Assembly: GCA_003249645.1 (NCBI GenBank)
Contig: QKIH01000165.1
Span: forward strand, 1 to 57,568
Source of the DNA: Desulfobulbaceae bacterium
Lineage (GTDB): Bacteria > Desulfobacterota > Desulfobulbia > Desulfobulbales > Desulfocapsaceae
Length of the DNA stretch: 57,568 bases
Direction: 5' to 3'
Part shown: one piece after another, positions 26,375-34,458 of the stretch
How positions within the stretch are numbered: position 1 is the first letter of the stretch
Layout: the number at the start of each line of letters is the position of its first letter
The notes under the pieces: generated by a model
Told to the model about the DNA's origin: nothing
What the model saw: only the letters and a program-made list of their open reading frames with translations
Databases searched by the model: none
Translations under genes and position numbers: made by a program

Positions 26375-26453
26375 GGCATTCACCTGAACTGATGATTTTT
26401 CCGCCGGGATTACCGTTAGGATCGTGGCTTACAAGGATTGCAGGAATGTTCAT
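26364..26453 (-). CDS. Possible 29-codon upstream ORF or gene remnant
   Basis: On the minus strand a short frame MNIPAILVSHDPNGNPGGK... ends in TAA at 26364, overlapping the start of the CDP-alcohol transferase gene. It is open only back to a TAG about 11 codons before its ATG. The ribosome site is weak (AGG). It may be a coupled leader, the eroded end of a lost gene, or chance. Confidence 0.15.
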   Translation of the reverse strand: MNIPAILVSHDPNGNPGGKIISSGECHAG

Positions 26454-26751
26454 CTTTTCAACCTGCTGTATTCTGCTGCAGCTCTAGCGCCATTTCCTCT
26501 GGCTTCTCCGGTAAGGTTACGGTGGATGTTGCTTTATCTCTACACTAACTCATTCTTCGGTTCAAGCATGGTTTGGAGATTTGGTAAATTTATGTTTTTG
26601 CAGGCTTTACGAAGAATGAGTCGAGAGAGAAGAAAAGAGCCCTTGCCAGAAGAGACCATTCGGGCTACGTTTGCCTCGGTATAAAGACCTCTTAAAGAGA
26701 TAAGGTGCTTTAAGGATATAAGACCATTCAATTGAAAAGGAAAACCAGTCC
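26375..26751. other. Gene-free stretch with a spaced inverted repeat
   Basis: Divergent region between the CDP-alcohol transferase and gtrA. Frames on both strands (for example 26424-26684 plus) show no recognisable protein. A perfect 12-base inverted repeat, ACTCATTCTTCG at 26548-26559 and CGAAGAATGAGT at 26610-26621, has a 50-base spacer. The region may contain both promoters; no convincing -35/-10 pair was fixed. Confidence 0.45.
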
Positions 26752-27225
26752 ATGGGCCTGCTCGAAAACGAAAATCTGATTCAGTTTATTAAATATGCGC
26801 TTGCCGGCGGGCTGGCGACTGTTACCCATATATTTGTCTTTCATCTGGTCGGCTGGAAGCTTTTTCCCTGTCTGCAGAAAAAAGATCATTTTGTTAAACT
26901 GCTCAAACTCAAGCTTCCGGAACTTTCCAATAAACAGCGTTCAAGAAATTCGATGTTTGCCAATGGCATCGCCTTTCTCCTCTCCAATATGGTGGCCTAT
27001 ATCACAAATGTTCTCTGGGTGTTTCAGAGCGGTCGTCACAGTATTATTGTTGAAATAGCGCTGTTCTATGCTGTTTCGGGTGTCAGCGTTTTTCTGGGTA
27101 CGGTTCTGATGGGCTGGCTGATAAAGCGTTTTGGTCTCCTCACCACCTATGCGTTTGCTTCAAATATCTTTACGGCGGTGATGATCAACTATGTTTTGCG
27201 AAAATTCGTGATTTTTCAAGGATAG
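26752..27225 (+). CDS. GtrA family membrane protein
   Basis: A 157-residue protein with four membrane helices and the GtrA/DPMS-like pattern: FIKYALAGGLATVTHIFVF at the start, NGIAFLLSNMVAYITNVLWV in the middle and an NYVLRKFVIFQG ending. GtrA proteins are thought to flip or bind undecaprenyl-phosphate-linked sugars for surface glycosylation. An insertion of about 35 residues (KKDHFVKLLKLKLPELSNKQ) between helices one and two makes it longer than the usual 120-130 residues. AAAGGA stands about ten bases before the ATG. No glycosyltransferase partner is adjacent. Confidence 0.85.
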   Translation: MGLLENENLIQFIKYALAGGLATVTHIFVFHLVGWKLFPCLQKKDHFVKLLKLKLPELSNKQRSRNSMFANGIAFLLSNMVAYITNVLWVFQSGRHSIIVEIALFYAVSGVSVFLGTVLMGWLIKRFGLLTTYAFASNIFTAVMINYVLRKFVIFQG

Positions 27226-27246
27226 AGAAAATACTGCTCTCGGGTA

Positions 27247-28455
27247 TTACATGCCAGAAGAGGTCTCCGGTTTTTTCTCAGATTTCAGCAAGTCTTGGAG
27301 AAAGTACGACACGTCTTCTTCTGCGACAATTTTGTCGACCTGACAGCTTCTTAAGACGTGCTCACCTATTTGTGAATTGATGCAGTTTGCAAAGGAAAGA
27401 ATGGCACTTTTCCCGCCGTTCTTTTTCATGAAGTTCACCCCGTTTTCCCCTTCTTCCTTGTCTCCCGAGAGAAACAGGGCGGCTGATTTATGTTTGAACG
27501 ATTCACTGACCGACTGCATCATGATATCAAAGGCGCCGTTAGGCGGCGAAGGTTTTGCCCGCTCCATCTTCCTGCTGGTGCTGAACGGTTTCATAATGAA
27601 ATTTTCATCACTTGCGGCAATATAACAGCAGCAGCCTTCAATTTCACAGCCGTTACTGACACGCCTGACAGGCAGCTGCGATATCGATTGCAGATACCGG
27701 CTTAAACTGTCAATGTGGCCTATCGGGCCTGAAACAACGGCAATGAGAGTCCCTGCAAAATCGGAGGAAATTTGAGGAATAATATTGATCAGATTTCGAT
27801 AGCTTCCCAACCCGGCAACCAGCACCGTCACATGGCTGGATCTCTTGTATCGCGAGATCAGATGATTTTCCAGAAGATCACCGCATTGCTGACAGTAATA
27901 CGCTCCACCTGATCCGCCTGCAGGAAATATATTTTTCGCCCCGCAGTCCTCACAGAAGAGGACTTCAGGTTTGGCTTTTTTTGCGGTTTTTTTCCTCGCT
28001 CCTGTTGCTGTCTGTGGTGTTGAGACATCGATCCTGGCAGCACCAACGAGTCGGTTGACAAGTTCCGTTCGATCTCTTTCGTGAATAATCCCCAGGCTTA
28101 TCTGGTTTTTCAACAGGAGGTCGACGGCACCGTGGGTCATGTATTTTAAAGAGCGCTGAAAAGCCTGAGGGGTTGCATCGGCAACCATGATTACTTTCAG
28201 GCCGGTTTCGGTAACCGGTGCCAGGGCGGTATCGGGTTCATTGTCGAGAAGATTGCTGTCCAAAAGAACCACTTTCGCTTGGTACTTTTCGTTTAATGCT
28301 GTGATATCGCTTAATCTATTTGTCGTTGAAACAATTTTGACCGAATAAATTTTATCAAGGAGTGAGATGGTTTCAAGAAGCAGCTCGTCATTTGCCGATG
28401 CCATAATCATCGGGACGCCGTTTAAAAGATGTTCTTTTTTATTTCTGGCTGCCAT
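27247..28455 (-). CDS. Degenerate CheB-like protein with zinc ribbon
   Basis: A 402-residue cytoplasmic protein in three parts. Residues 14-140 look like a receiver fold with a possible acceptor Asp66 (KVVLLDSNL) but without the usual acidic pair. Residues 168-191 hold CEDC...CQQC, a four-cysteine zinc ribbon. Residues 208-390 follow the CheB methylesterase plan, with NGCEIEGCCCYIAASDENF matching the usual DG..L.PG..YIAPGD region and LFLSGDKEEGENGV matching LTGMGSDGA.G. By this alignment the catalytic Ser, His and Asp are all replaced. Loss of catalysis with retained fold suggests a regulatory or scaffold role. The FHA gene lies 18 bases upstream in the same operon. Confidence 0.6.
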   Translation of the reverse strand: MAARNKKEHLLNGVPMIMASANDELLLETISLLDKIYSVKIVSTTNRLSDITALNEKYQAKVVLLDSNLLDNEPDTALAPVTETGLKVIMVADATPQAFQRSLKYMTHGAVDLLLKNQISLGIIHERDRTELVNRLVGAARIDVSTPQTATGARKKTAKKAKPEVLFCEDCGAKNIFPAGGSGGAYYCQQCGDLLENHLISRYKRSSHVTVLVAGLGSYRNLINIIPQISSDFAGTLIAVVSGPIGHIDSLSRYLQSISQLPVRRVSNGCEIEGCCCYIAASDENFIMKPFSTSRKMERAKPSPPNGAFDIMMQSVSESFKHKSAALFLSGDKEEGENGVNFMKKNGGKSAILSFANCINSQIGEHVLRSCQVDKIVAEEDVSYFLQDLLKSEKKPETSSGM

Positions 28456-28473
28456 AGACGAGTTAGTACAGTT

Positions 28474-28947
28474 CTAGAAAAATTTTTTCAGAAGTCTGGC
28501 GAAAAAGCTTTCTTTATTACCATCACTGTATTCGGCATCTTCCTGTTTAATCTCCGGTCCATGCATCTTATTTTTCTGAAGCAGCTCACGGTATTGAGCT
28601 GTATCCAGATAACGTGTTTTATCGTCGTTATCTTCTTCTGTCATTTCTTTGTTGAGATCTGAGCGGTCAAAGACGAGATGGTGCTTGCCGATGAGAATAA
28701 GATCTTTATCACGGAGTGTGTGCGTTGAGATCAGCTTCTCGTTGACAAAGGTGCCGTTGGTGCTTTCAAGATCGGTAATAATGAATGTTGCTGAAACAGA
28801 ATCAATTCGGGCATGAAGGCCTGAAACAGACATATTGTCGATAACGATGTCGTTCGACTGGGATCTGCCGATGGTGAGCGTCTGACCCGCTCGGAGGGGA
28901 TATTCATGCAAAGGGGTGTTTTTAAATAAAAGTGTCAATACGGGCAT
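28474..28947 (-). CDS. FHA domain protein
   Basis: A 157-residue cytoplasmic protein. The first 95 residues form a forkhead-associated domain, a phosphothreonine reader: TIGRSQSNDIVIDN (Gly27, Arg28), SVSGLHARI and LESTNGTFVNE (Asn64-Gly65). The remaining 60 residues are charged and low in hydrophobic content, ending in FFARLLKKFF. The start is set at the ATG at 28947, which has AAGGAAGG just ahead; the open frame extends nine codons further. It probably recognises a phosphorylated partner; no Ser/Thr kinase gene is in the window. It is co-directional with the CheB-like gene, so the two may work together. Confidence 0.87.
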   Translation of the reverse strand: MPVLTLLFKNTPLHEYPLRAGQTLTIGRSQSNDIVIDNMSVSGLHARIDSVSATFIITDLESTNGTFVNEKLISTHTLRDKDLILIGKHHLVFDRSDLNKEMTEEDNDDKTRYLDTAQYRELLQKNKMHGPEIKQEDAEYSDGNKESFFARLLKKFF

Positions 28948-28991
28948 GGTCCTTCCTTTTATCATGGGTCTCACACTGGAAATGGCCTGAA

Positions 28992-29168
28992 CTAGGCAGT
29001 AATTTTAAACATATCATCAGCAATAATGCAATATTGAGATGATACGGGGATTTTGGCTTTATAGACAATGGCTGACCATGATGTATTCTGGTTATCGACA
29101 GTAATGGCAGGCTGACCGTAAAACTGGGATGCCGCGGCTGCTGCAGAAATTCGAGAAAAGGGTTTCAT
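28992..29168 (-). CDS. Hypothetical small protein
   Basis: A 58-codon frame starting MKPFSRISAAAAASQFYGQP at the ATG at 29168, with weak GAGAA ahead. The frame is open upstream to 29321, but the extra part has no ribosome site and runs into the region ahead of the divergent PA14 gene. The content is plausible for a small soluble protein, and its stop is 44 bases ahead of the FHA gene on the same strand. I do not recognise it and cannot exclude chance. Confidence 0.3.
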   Translation of the reverse strand: MKPFSRISAAAAASQFYGQPAITVDNQNTSWSAIVYKAKIPVSSQYCIIADDMFKITA

Positions 29169-29324
29169 GTTGAATTTCTCGATGTTATGATTGTTTCTAA
29201 TTGTGTTCGAGAATACAAGGCTGAACCATTTGTCTGATAATTCATCAATGAAGCATCTGGATGGTGAACTACCGGAAATCTTTGCTAATCCGGTATCTGA
29301 TAAACTCCAAAAGCGGAGCATAAA

Positions 29325-29933
29325 ATGAATTGCCTGAGAAAGCCGTTTCTCGTTTCAGCTGTTCTGGCAGTTGTAATTTTTCAGTTTTCAGCAGCAGGTT
29401 TTGCTGCGGCTCCTGCCGGGCATCAGGTGGAGACAGTGCATCCTGCCAATATTGTGATTGCTGATCTCATGCCTGGTCTTCGGATGCATTATTATCTCGA
29501 TTTTTCGAAAACAAGCCTGACCGAATTGCCGCAGGATACTGTATGGCCGGGGGAACAAGGTGCGCCGGTTGCAGAGCTGAACAGTAGTTTTGGCAGGGCT
29601 TCCATCTTCTCATCGGGCAGCAATATTGATGTCGGGGTTCGTCTGGACGGTTACCTTTACTGTGATGTGGAGGGAACTTACTTTTTTCAGGCCCTGTCCA
29701 ATGATGGCATATTGCTTTATATTGATAACAATCTTGTCCTTGAAGACCCGGAGCAGCATGCAGACCGTCTTACAGGGCTTTCGTCTGTTGAAATAGCGAA
29801 ACCCGGTTATTATCCCATACAGGTAGAATATTTTCAGAGTAAAGGCACAGCTGCATTGAAGGTGTTCTGGAAAAAGCCCGATCAGGATGGTCTGATTGCA
29901 ATTCCAGAAAGTGGATTTTGGCATACCAAATAA
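29325..29933 (+). CDS. Exported PA14-domain protein
   Basis: A 202-residue protein with a 28-residue signal peptide (SAAGFAAAPAG). The mature part is one PA14 domain, a beta-barrel found in glycosidases, adhesins and toxins that binds carbohydrate: FFQALSNDGILLYIDNNLVL followed by EDPEQHADR, then PGYYPIQVEYFQ and AALKVFWKKP. It ends right after the domain, so it is a stand-alone binding protein with no catalytic part. No operon partner is seen on the plus strand. Attachment to polysaccharide is the likely role, by family only. Confidence 0.82.
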   Translation: MNCLRKPFLVSAVLAVVIFQFSAAGFAAAPAGHQVETVHPANIVIADLMPGLRMHYYLDFSKTSLTELPQDTVWPGEQGAPVAELNSSFGRASIFSSGSNIDVGVRLDGYLYCDVEGTYFFQALSNDGILLYIDNNLVLEDPEQHADRLTGLSSVEIAKPGYYPIQVEYFQSKGTAALKVFWKKPDQDGLIAIPESGFWHTK

Positions 29934-30181
29934 GAGCTGACAACTGCCGTCCATCAATAGTTCACTTGTCTTTTGAATCCTCTTCAGGAGTATTTGCCTA
30001 ACTAATTCGAATCGTTGCTCGATCTGCTGTTTCAATTGAAAAATATCTTTTTTGAGAAGTAATATTAGTTTGCAAAAAAATCAATTGTGAGATAGGATTT
30101 AAGAAGGATCAGCAAAGGGAGATTGCTTGATGATGTTGTGAGTTGTTCTTGTTAACCTATTGAAAATATAGGAGGATACAA
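29934..30181. other. Intergenic stretch before the PilZ gene
   Basis: About 250 bases with no supported gene. Just ahead of the PilZ gene, CCTAT and ATAGG (within about 30157-30173) could pair and partly mask the AGGAGG ribosome site, a weak sign of translational control. No clear promoter or terminator was found. Confidence 0.35.
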
Positions 30182-30532
30182 ATGCAAACAACATTATATC
30201 AGGAGCGCAGATATACAGACAGAACCTTTTTGAATATCCCCGCCATTGAAGAGTTTAATGAACAGGAACGGTCAGTTATAGCACTGAATATAAGCGAGCG
30301 CGGAATTCGCTACAAGCGTTCTCTTTCCTCACCAAGATGTCGTCATCATGAAGTGTTTCTTACCTTTACTTTGGTGAAACGATTAAAGCCGATCAAAGCG
30401 CTGGGTTGGGTGGTTGATGAAAGGGAAGCTGACGGTTTTCTGGTCGCTCATGTCACCTTTATGTACCTGCCGGAGAAAGATGAGATGACAATCAGGAATT
30501 ATGTCGCCTCACACTATGAAAACCGGGCCTGA
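30182..30532 (+). CDS. PilZ-domain cyclic di-GMP receptor protein
   Basis: A 116-residue single-domain protein. The PilZ cyclic di-GMP binding signature is complete: RYTDR (Arg10-x3-Arg14) and NISERG (Asn36-x-Ser38-x2-Gly41), followed by beta strands with ALGWVVDER and a closing helix. It should bind the product of diguanylate cyclases such as the one at 22340 and act as an adaptor. AGGAGG stands six bases before the ATG. The last codons lie within the inverted repeat that separates it from the convergent icd gene. Confidence 0.83.
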   Translation: MQTTLYQERRYTDRTFLNIPAIEEFNEQERSVIALNISERGIRYKRSLSSPRCRHHEVFLTFTLVKRLKPIKALGWVVDEREADGFLVAHVTFMYLPEKDEMTIRNYVASHYENRA

Positions 30533-30557
30533 CCTGTTAAAAGATCGTGGCCCGGTT
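30521..30557. terminator. Convergent inverted repeat between pilZ and icd genes
   Basis: AACCGGGCC (30521-30529) and GGCCCGGTT (30549-30557) form nine perfect pairs around a 19-base loop. It overlaps the end of the PilZ gene and ends nine bases from the icd stop, so it could serve both strands. No T tract is present, so it is a weak terminator or a mutual transcription barrier. Confidence 0.5.
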
Positions 30558-30565
30558 CCGAAATA

Positions 30566-31780
30566 TCATGCCATGGCCTTCTGCAGATTTTCGTCGAGCT
30601 TGGCAAGAAATTCCTCGGTGGTGAGGAAACCCTGATCTTCTCCCACCAGTAAAGCAAGGTCTTTGGTCATAAAACCGGCTTCAACAGTCTCTATACATAC
30701 CTTTTCGAGGGTTTCTGCAAAATTAACGACGTCAGGCGTGTTGTCAAACTTTCCACGATAAGACAGGGCTCTTGTCCAGGCAAAGATAGAAGCAATCGGG
30801 TTGGTAGATGTTTTATTGCCTTTCTGATGTTCACGGTAATGTCTAGTGACTGTACCGTGGGCTGCTTCCGCTTCGATGGTTCTGCCGTCTTCAGTCATCA
30901 GCACTGAAGTCATTAAGCCCAAAGAACCGAAACCCTGGGCGACTGTGTCAGACTGTACGTCACCATCGTAATTTTTACAGGCCCAGACAAAACCACCCTC
31001 CCACTTGAGAGCTGCCGCTACCATATCATCGATAAGGCGGTGTTCGTAGGTAATACCTGCTGCTGTAAATTTATCGGCAAATTCGTTGTCATAGACTTCC
31101 TGAAAGATATCTTTGAAGCGGCCGTCATATTTTTTCAGGATTGTGTTTTTGGTGGAAAGATAGACCGGCCAGCCGAGATTCAGACCGTAATTCATACAGG
31201 ATCTGGCAAAGCCTCGAATAGACTCATCGAGGTTGTACATACCCATTGCGCAGCCGCTTGACGGGAAGTCAAAAACCTCATATTCGATTGCTTCACCGCC
31301 ATCGGCAGGCTGGAATTTCATGGTCAGCTTGCCGGCACCGGGAACAAGAAAGTCGGTGGCACGGTACTGATCGCCGAATGCATGGCGGCCGATGACAATG
31401 GGCTTGGTCCATCCGGGTACCAGGCGCGGGATGTTTTTACAGATAATCGGCTGGCGGAAAACGGTACCGCCGATAATGTTACGAATCGTTCCGTTCGGTG
31501 ATTTCCACATCTGCTGGAGACTAAACTCCTTGACCCTTGCCTCGTCAGGTGTGATCGTGGCGCATTTGACTCCGACACCGTACTTCTTGATTGCATTGGC
31601 GGCATCGATGGTAATCTGATCTTTGGTTTCATCACGTTTTTCGATGCCAAGATCATAATATTTCAGTTCAACATCAAGATATGGGAGGATAAGCTTGTTT
31701 TTGATAAACTCCCAGATGATTCGTGTCATTTCATCACCGTCTAGTTCGACGATGGGGGTTTTTACAACTATTTTGTCCAT
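30566..31780 (-). CDS. icd: NADP-dependent isocitrate dehydrogenase
   Basis: A 404-residue cytoplasmic enzyme that oxidatively decarboxylates isocitrate to 2-oxoglutarate with NADP. Sequence and length fit the homodimeric type II form also found in eukaryotes: [17 protein letters not shown] at the start, [20 protein letters not shown] (the substrate serine region near 95-114), and [18 protein letters not shown] with [14 protein letters not shown] for metal and cofactor binding. AGGAGATAACAC precedes the ATG. It stands alone: 175 bases separate it from the CoA-transferase gene upstream, with an operator-like dyad in that gap. It supplies 2-oxoglutarate and NADPH for biosynthesis. Confidence 0.95.
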   Translation of the reverse strand: MDKIVVKTPIVELDGDEMTRIIWEFIKNKLILPYLDVELKYYDLGIEKRDETKDQITIDAANAIKKYGVGVKCATITPDEARVKEFSLQQMWKSPNGTIRNIIGGTVFRQPIICKNIPRLVPGWTKPIVIGRHAFGDQYRATDFLVPGAGKLTMKFQPADGGEAIEYEVFDFPSSGCAMGMYNLDESIRGFARSCMNYGLNLGWPVYLSTKNTILKKYDGRFKDIFQEVYDNEFADKFTAAGITYEHRLIDDMVAAALKWEGGFVWACKNYDGDVQSDTVAQGFGSLGLMTSVLMTEDGRTIEAEAAHGTVTRHYREHQKGNKTSTNPIASIFAWTRALSYRGKFDNTPDVVNFAETLEKVCIETVEAGFMTKDLALLVGEDQGFLTTEEFLAKLDENLQKAMA

Positions 31781-31907
31781 GTGTTATCTCCTGATGGTCG
31801 TTATTTACCATTGAAAACGGCAACGGGTATCTGATCAATCTCACTTGCGGCTGCAACAATGGGAATGGCAGATGAGTCGGGGCTGTGATTTATGCCTCTG
31901 TTCTGTC

Positions 31908-31930
31908 TGACTTATACAATATATGAGTCA
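31908..31930. promoter_or_regulatory. 23-base operator-like dyad upstream of icd
   Basis: TGACTTATACAATATATGAGTCA is close to self-complementary: the arms TGACTyATA and TATrAGTCA match with two mismatched pairs around the centre. It lies 128 bases before the icd start and 26 bases after the CoA-transferase stop. Such symmetry suits a dimeric GntR- or MarR-type regulator. No neighbouring regulator gene is present. Confidence 0.4.
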
Positions 31931-31955
31931 AATTTACCATTTCAACCGCGATCTC

Positions 31956-33149
31956 TTATTTTGTCGGGTCACGTTCTATGACGTTTTTCTCGGTTAATGC
32001 ACGTATTTCTTCTTCACTGACGCCGGCTCGTCTAAACAGCTCGTCAGAGCCTTCTCCTATTGCAGGCGGTTGGCTGCGCAGGGGGAAAGATTCTCCATCA
32101 AGCTGAACGGGGAGTTTCGGCAGTTTTACATATTGGCCGGTTGGGGTTTGTGTCTCTACAAGCTGGCCTGCCTGATTCATGTGTGGATCTTCAAACAGAT
32201 CGGTTGGATGGTTAACCGGGGCAAAAGGGATTTTCGCTTCTTCTGCCAGGGCCATGAGAGAGGCTTTGTCATATTGCAGGAATCGTTTTGCAAGCTCAGG
32301 CAAAAACCAAGATCTGGCGTCAATTCGCTGTTGATTCGTGGCCAGGTCTGTCCGTTTGCTGAGATCATCAAAATGAAACACCTCGCATAATCGGCGCCAG
32401 TGCCTGTCTGAAGTGATGCCGATGAAAACCTTTTCACCGTCTCCGGTCTGAAAAAGATCATATACTGACCAGGATCTGCCACGTTCCGGCATCGGTGGAA
32501 CGTCTTCACCGGTCACTGCGGCAACCGCCATGTGCTGGCCAACCATGAAGCCGACCGATTCGTAGAGTGAGGCCTGAACAAACTTTCCCCGGCCGGTCCG
32601 CTCTCTCTCATACAATGCTGCAAGAATGCCGATCACACCATAACTGCCTCCCATCATATCAGAGACCGAAGCACCGGCTCGAAGAGGTTTTCCGGTAGGG
32701 CCGGTCATGTATGCCAGGCCGCCCATCATCTGGACGACCTCATCGAGAGCCATACGATGCTGGTAGGGGCCGGGCATGAACCCTTTAAGCGAGCAGTAGA
32801 TTATTTTGGGATTAATCCTGCGGCAGCTCTCATAGTCGACACCAAGCCGCTCAACAGTGCCTGGAGCGTAATTTTCGATGACAATATCAGCGTGCTCTAC
32901 CAGCCGGTAAAAAAGTTCCTTGCCCTCCTGCATCTTGAGGTTGACCGCAACACTCTTCTTGTTGCGGTTGAGGTAGGTGAAAAAGCCGGAGCCGAATCCT
33001 TTCAGGTGCCTGGTATCATCACCCTTGCCGGGTGGCTCGATTTTATAGACGGATGCACCCATGTCGGCCAAAACCAGCCCGCAGGTCGGTCCCATGACCG
33101 TGTGTCCGAGCTCAAGAACCGTCAGGTCTTTGAGGGGGAGCTGTGTCAT
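31956..33149 (-). CDS. Class III CoA-transferase (CaiB/BaiF type)
   Basis: A 397-residue cytoplasmic enzyme that moves CoA between carboxylic acids through an aspartyl thioester. Family features are VLELGHTVMGPTCGLVLADM at the start, VIENYAPGTVERLGVDYE, the catalytic Asp in ALDEVVQMMGG, GGSYGVIGILAALYERERTG and the FVQASLYESV segment. The ATG at 33149 overlaps the stop of the lyase gene upstream (ATGA), so the two are coupled; the longer frame to 33191 is inside that gene. Paired with an HMG-CoA-lyase-like protein, it probably activates a C5-C6 branched dicarboxylate (for example hydroxymethylglutarate, citramalate or itaconate) using succinyl-CoA. The acid is not determined. Confidence 0.9.
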   Translation of the reverse strand: MTQLPLKDLTVLELGHTVMGPTCGLVLADMGASVYKIEPPGKGDDTRHLKGFGSGFFTYLNRNKKSVAVNLKMQEGKELFYRLVEHADIVIENYAPGTVERLGVDYESCRRINPKIIYCSLKGFMPGPYQHRMALDEVVQMMGGLAYMTGPTGKPLRAGASVSDMMGGSYGVIGILAALYERERTGRGKFVQASLYESVGFMVGQHMAVAAVTGEDVPPMPERGRSWSVYDLFQTGDGEKVFIGITSDRHWRRLCEVFHFDDLSKRTDLATNQQRIDARSWFLPELAKRFLQYDKASLMALAEEAKIPFAPVNHPTDLFEDPHMNQAGQLVETQTPTGQYVKLPKLPVQLDGESFPLRSQPPAIGEGSDELFRRAGVSEEEIRALTEKNVIERDPTK

Positions 33150-34084
33150 TTCAGTGCCTCCCCGTCCGTCTGACACTTCTGTTGCAGACAACAGATTCTT
33201 CCAGGCAGTTGCCTGCCGAGTAACTCCTGATATGTATGATTGATCATGCAGAGGTCAGCCAGGTTGATACCGGTATCAATACCCGATGAATGGAACATAT
33301 TGACGACATCCTCTGTGGCAAGATTGCCGGCAGCACCGGCTACAAAAGGACAGCCGCCCAGGCCGCCGATGCTGGTGTCAAATAGTCGAATTCCGGCCTC
33401 ATATCCTGCCACCAGATTTGCCATGGCAAGGCCCATCGAATCATGCAGGTGCAGACTGACCACGGCGTCGGGAAAGTATTTGGCAATTTGTTTTAAACGC
33501 TCTTTAATTTGAAAGGGTGTGGCCAAACCGGCGGTATCGGCAAGGTTGATTTCCGCAGCCCCTGCCTCAAGTGATAAGCCTATGGCTTCAAGGAGGATAT
33601 CGTCACTGACGGAATCATCATCAGGACAGCCGAAGGCACATTGAATTCCTGCTCTTGGGATAATGTCGCTGTCGACACTTTTTCTGAGCATCAAAAGCCA
33701 TGACTCAAGGGCTTCTTCTCTTGTTTTTTTGAAATTTTTCAGACTGTGACTGGTGCTGACCGAGGTCGACATGGTGATATGCTGGAGGCCGCAGTTGATC
33801 GCCCTGTCAAGACCTCGTTCATTGAGAACTAGACCGGTAATGGTCATATCTGGAATATCGCCGATCATCTCAACCAACTGATCTGTATCTGCCATCTGCG
33901 GCACAATCGACGGATGAACAAAAGAGCCTACCTGTATGCGTTTGAGCCCTGCTTCTCGCATCATGTGAAAGAGCTTCAACTTGCTGGCAGTAGGAAGAAT
34001 AGCTGTTTCCATCTGCAGGCCGTCGCGCAGTGACTCTTCTTCTAAAACCAGGTCTTGAGAATCAGAGGCAGTCATTTTAATCAA
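33146..34084 (-). CDS. HMG-CoA lyase-like acyl-CoA lyase
   Basis: A 312-residue TIM-barrel enzyme of the HMGL-like family. It shows EESLRDGLQ near the start (catalytic Arg and metal Asp), HLHDSMGLA with the metal histidines, and the signature GGLGGCPFVAGAAGNLATED with its cysteine. Such enzymes split 3-hydroxy-3-methylglutaryl-CoA to acetyl-CoA and acetoacetate, or the related citramalyl-CoA. Coupling to a class III CoA-transferase suggests a two-step activation and cleavage of a branched dicarboxylic acid. The start is TTG at 34084 with AGGA four bases ahead; the ATG at 34075 is an alternative. Confidence 0.9.
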   Translation of the reverse strand: MIKMTASDSQDLVLEEESLRDGLQMETAILPTASKLKLFHMMREAGLKRIQVGSFVHPSIVPQMADTDQLVEMIGDIPDMTITGLVLNERGLDRAINCGLQHITMSTSVSTSHSLKNFKKTREEALESWLLMLRKSVDSDIIPRAGIQCAFGCPDDDSVSDDILLEAIGLSLEAGAAEINLADTAGLATPFQIKERLKQIAKYFPDAVVSLHLHDSMGLAMANLVAGYEAGIRLFDTSIGGLGGCPFVAGAAGNLATEDVVNMFHSSGIDTGINLADLCMINHTYQELLGRQLPGRICCLQQKCQTDGEALK

Positions 34085-34458
34085 TTATTCCTGTTGAGTG
34101 AATTGTCTGGTGCCACCATGATTGCATATTGAGCAGAGTATAGTGTTTGTGGTCGCTTCTTTCAAGCATCGTAAGCTCTTTCGCTGTTGGTGATTCCGTG
34201 ATTTCTTGAGGATAACCTGACAGCTTTTAGTAATAAGGTGACGAACATACAGATTGGCTTGAAAACTCGGGGATGAAGTGAGATATTCATATAATCTGAA
34301 GCAAAAATCGGGTGAGCAGCCTGTCTTAAGCCGTGGAAATATTGTGTATGTATGATACATTCTGTGCTGAGCAAAAGAGTTGAATAGAACAGGGCTTATT
34401 TTTTCAAGAGCAGAAACATCACGTCTTCGGCAATCGGATTAAGGAACCATAAAGAATA
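34085..34458. other. Divergent intergenic region without supported gene
   Basis: About 374 bases between the leftward lyase gene and the rightward kinase gene. A minus-strand frame of 91 codons (34085-34360) has no ribosome site, unlikely composition and no familiar sequence, and I leave it out. Promoters for both flanking genes should be here, but no strong consensus was seen. AAGGAA lies 12 bases before the kinase ATG. Confidence 0.4.

Noticed and set aside
28992-29321. A 109-codon minus-strand gene
   Set aside because: The N-terminal half has no start signal; only the shorter 58-codon version is kept, at low confidence.
34085-34360. A 91-codon minus-strand gene before the HMG-CoA-lyase-like gene
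   Set aside because: No ribosome site, no recognisable sequence and unlikely composition.
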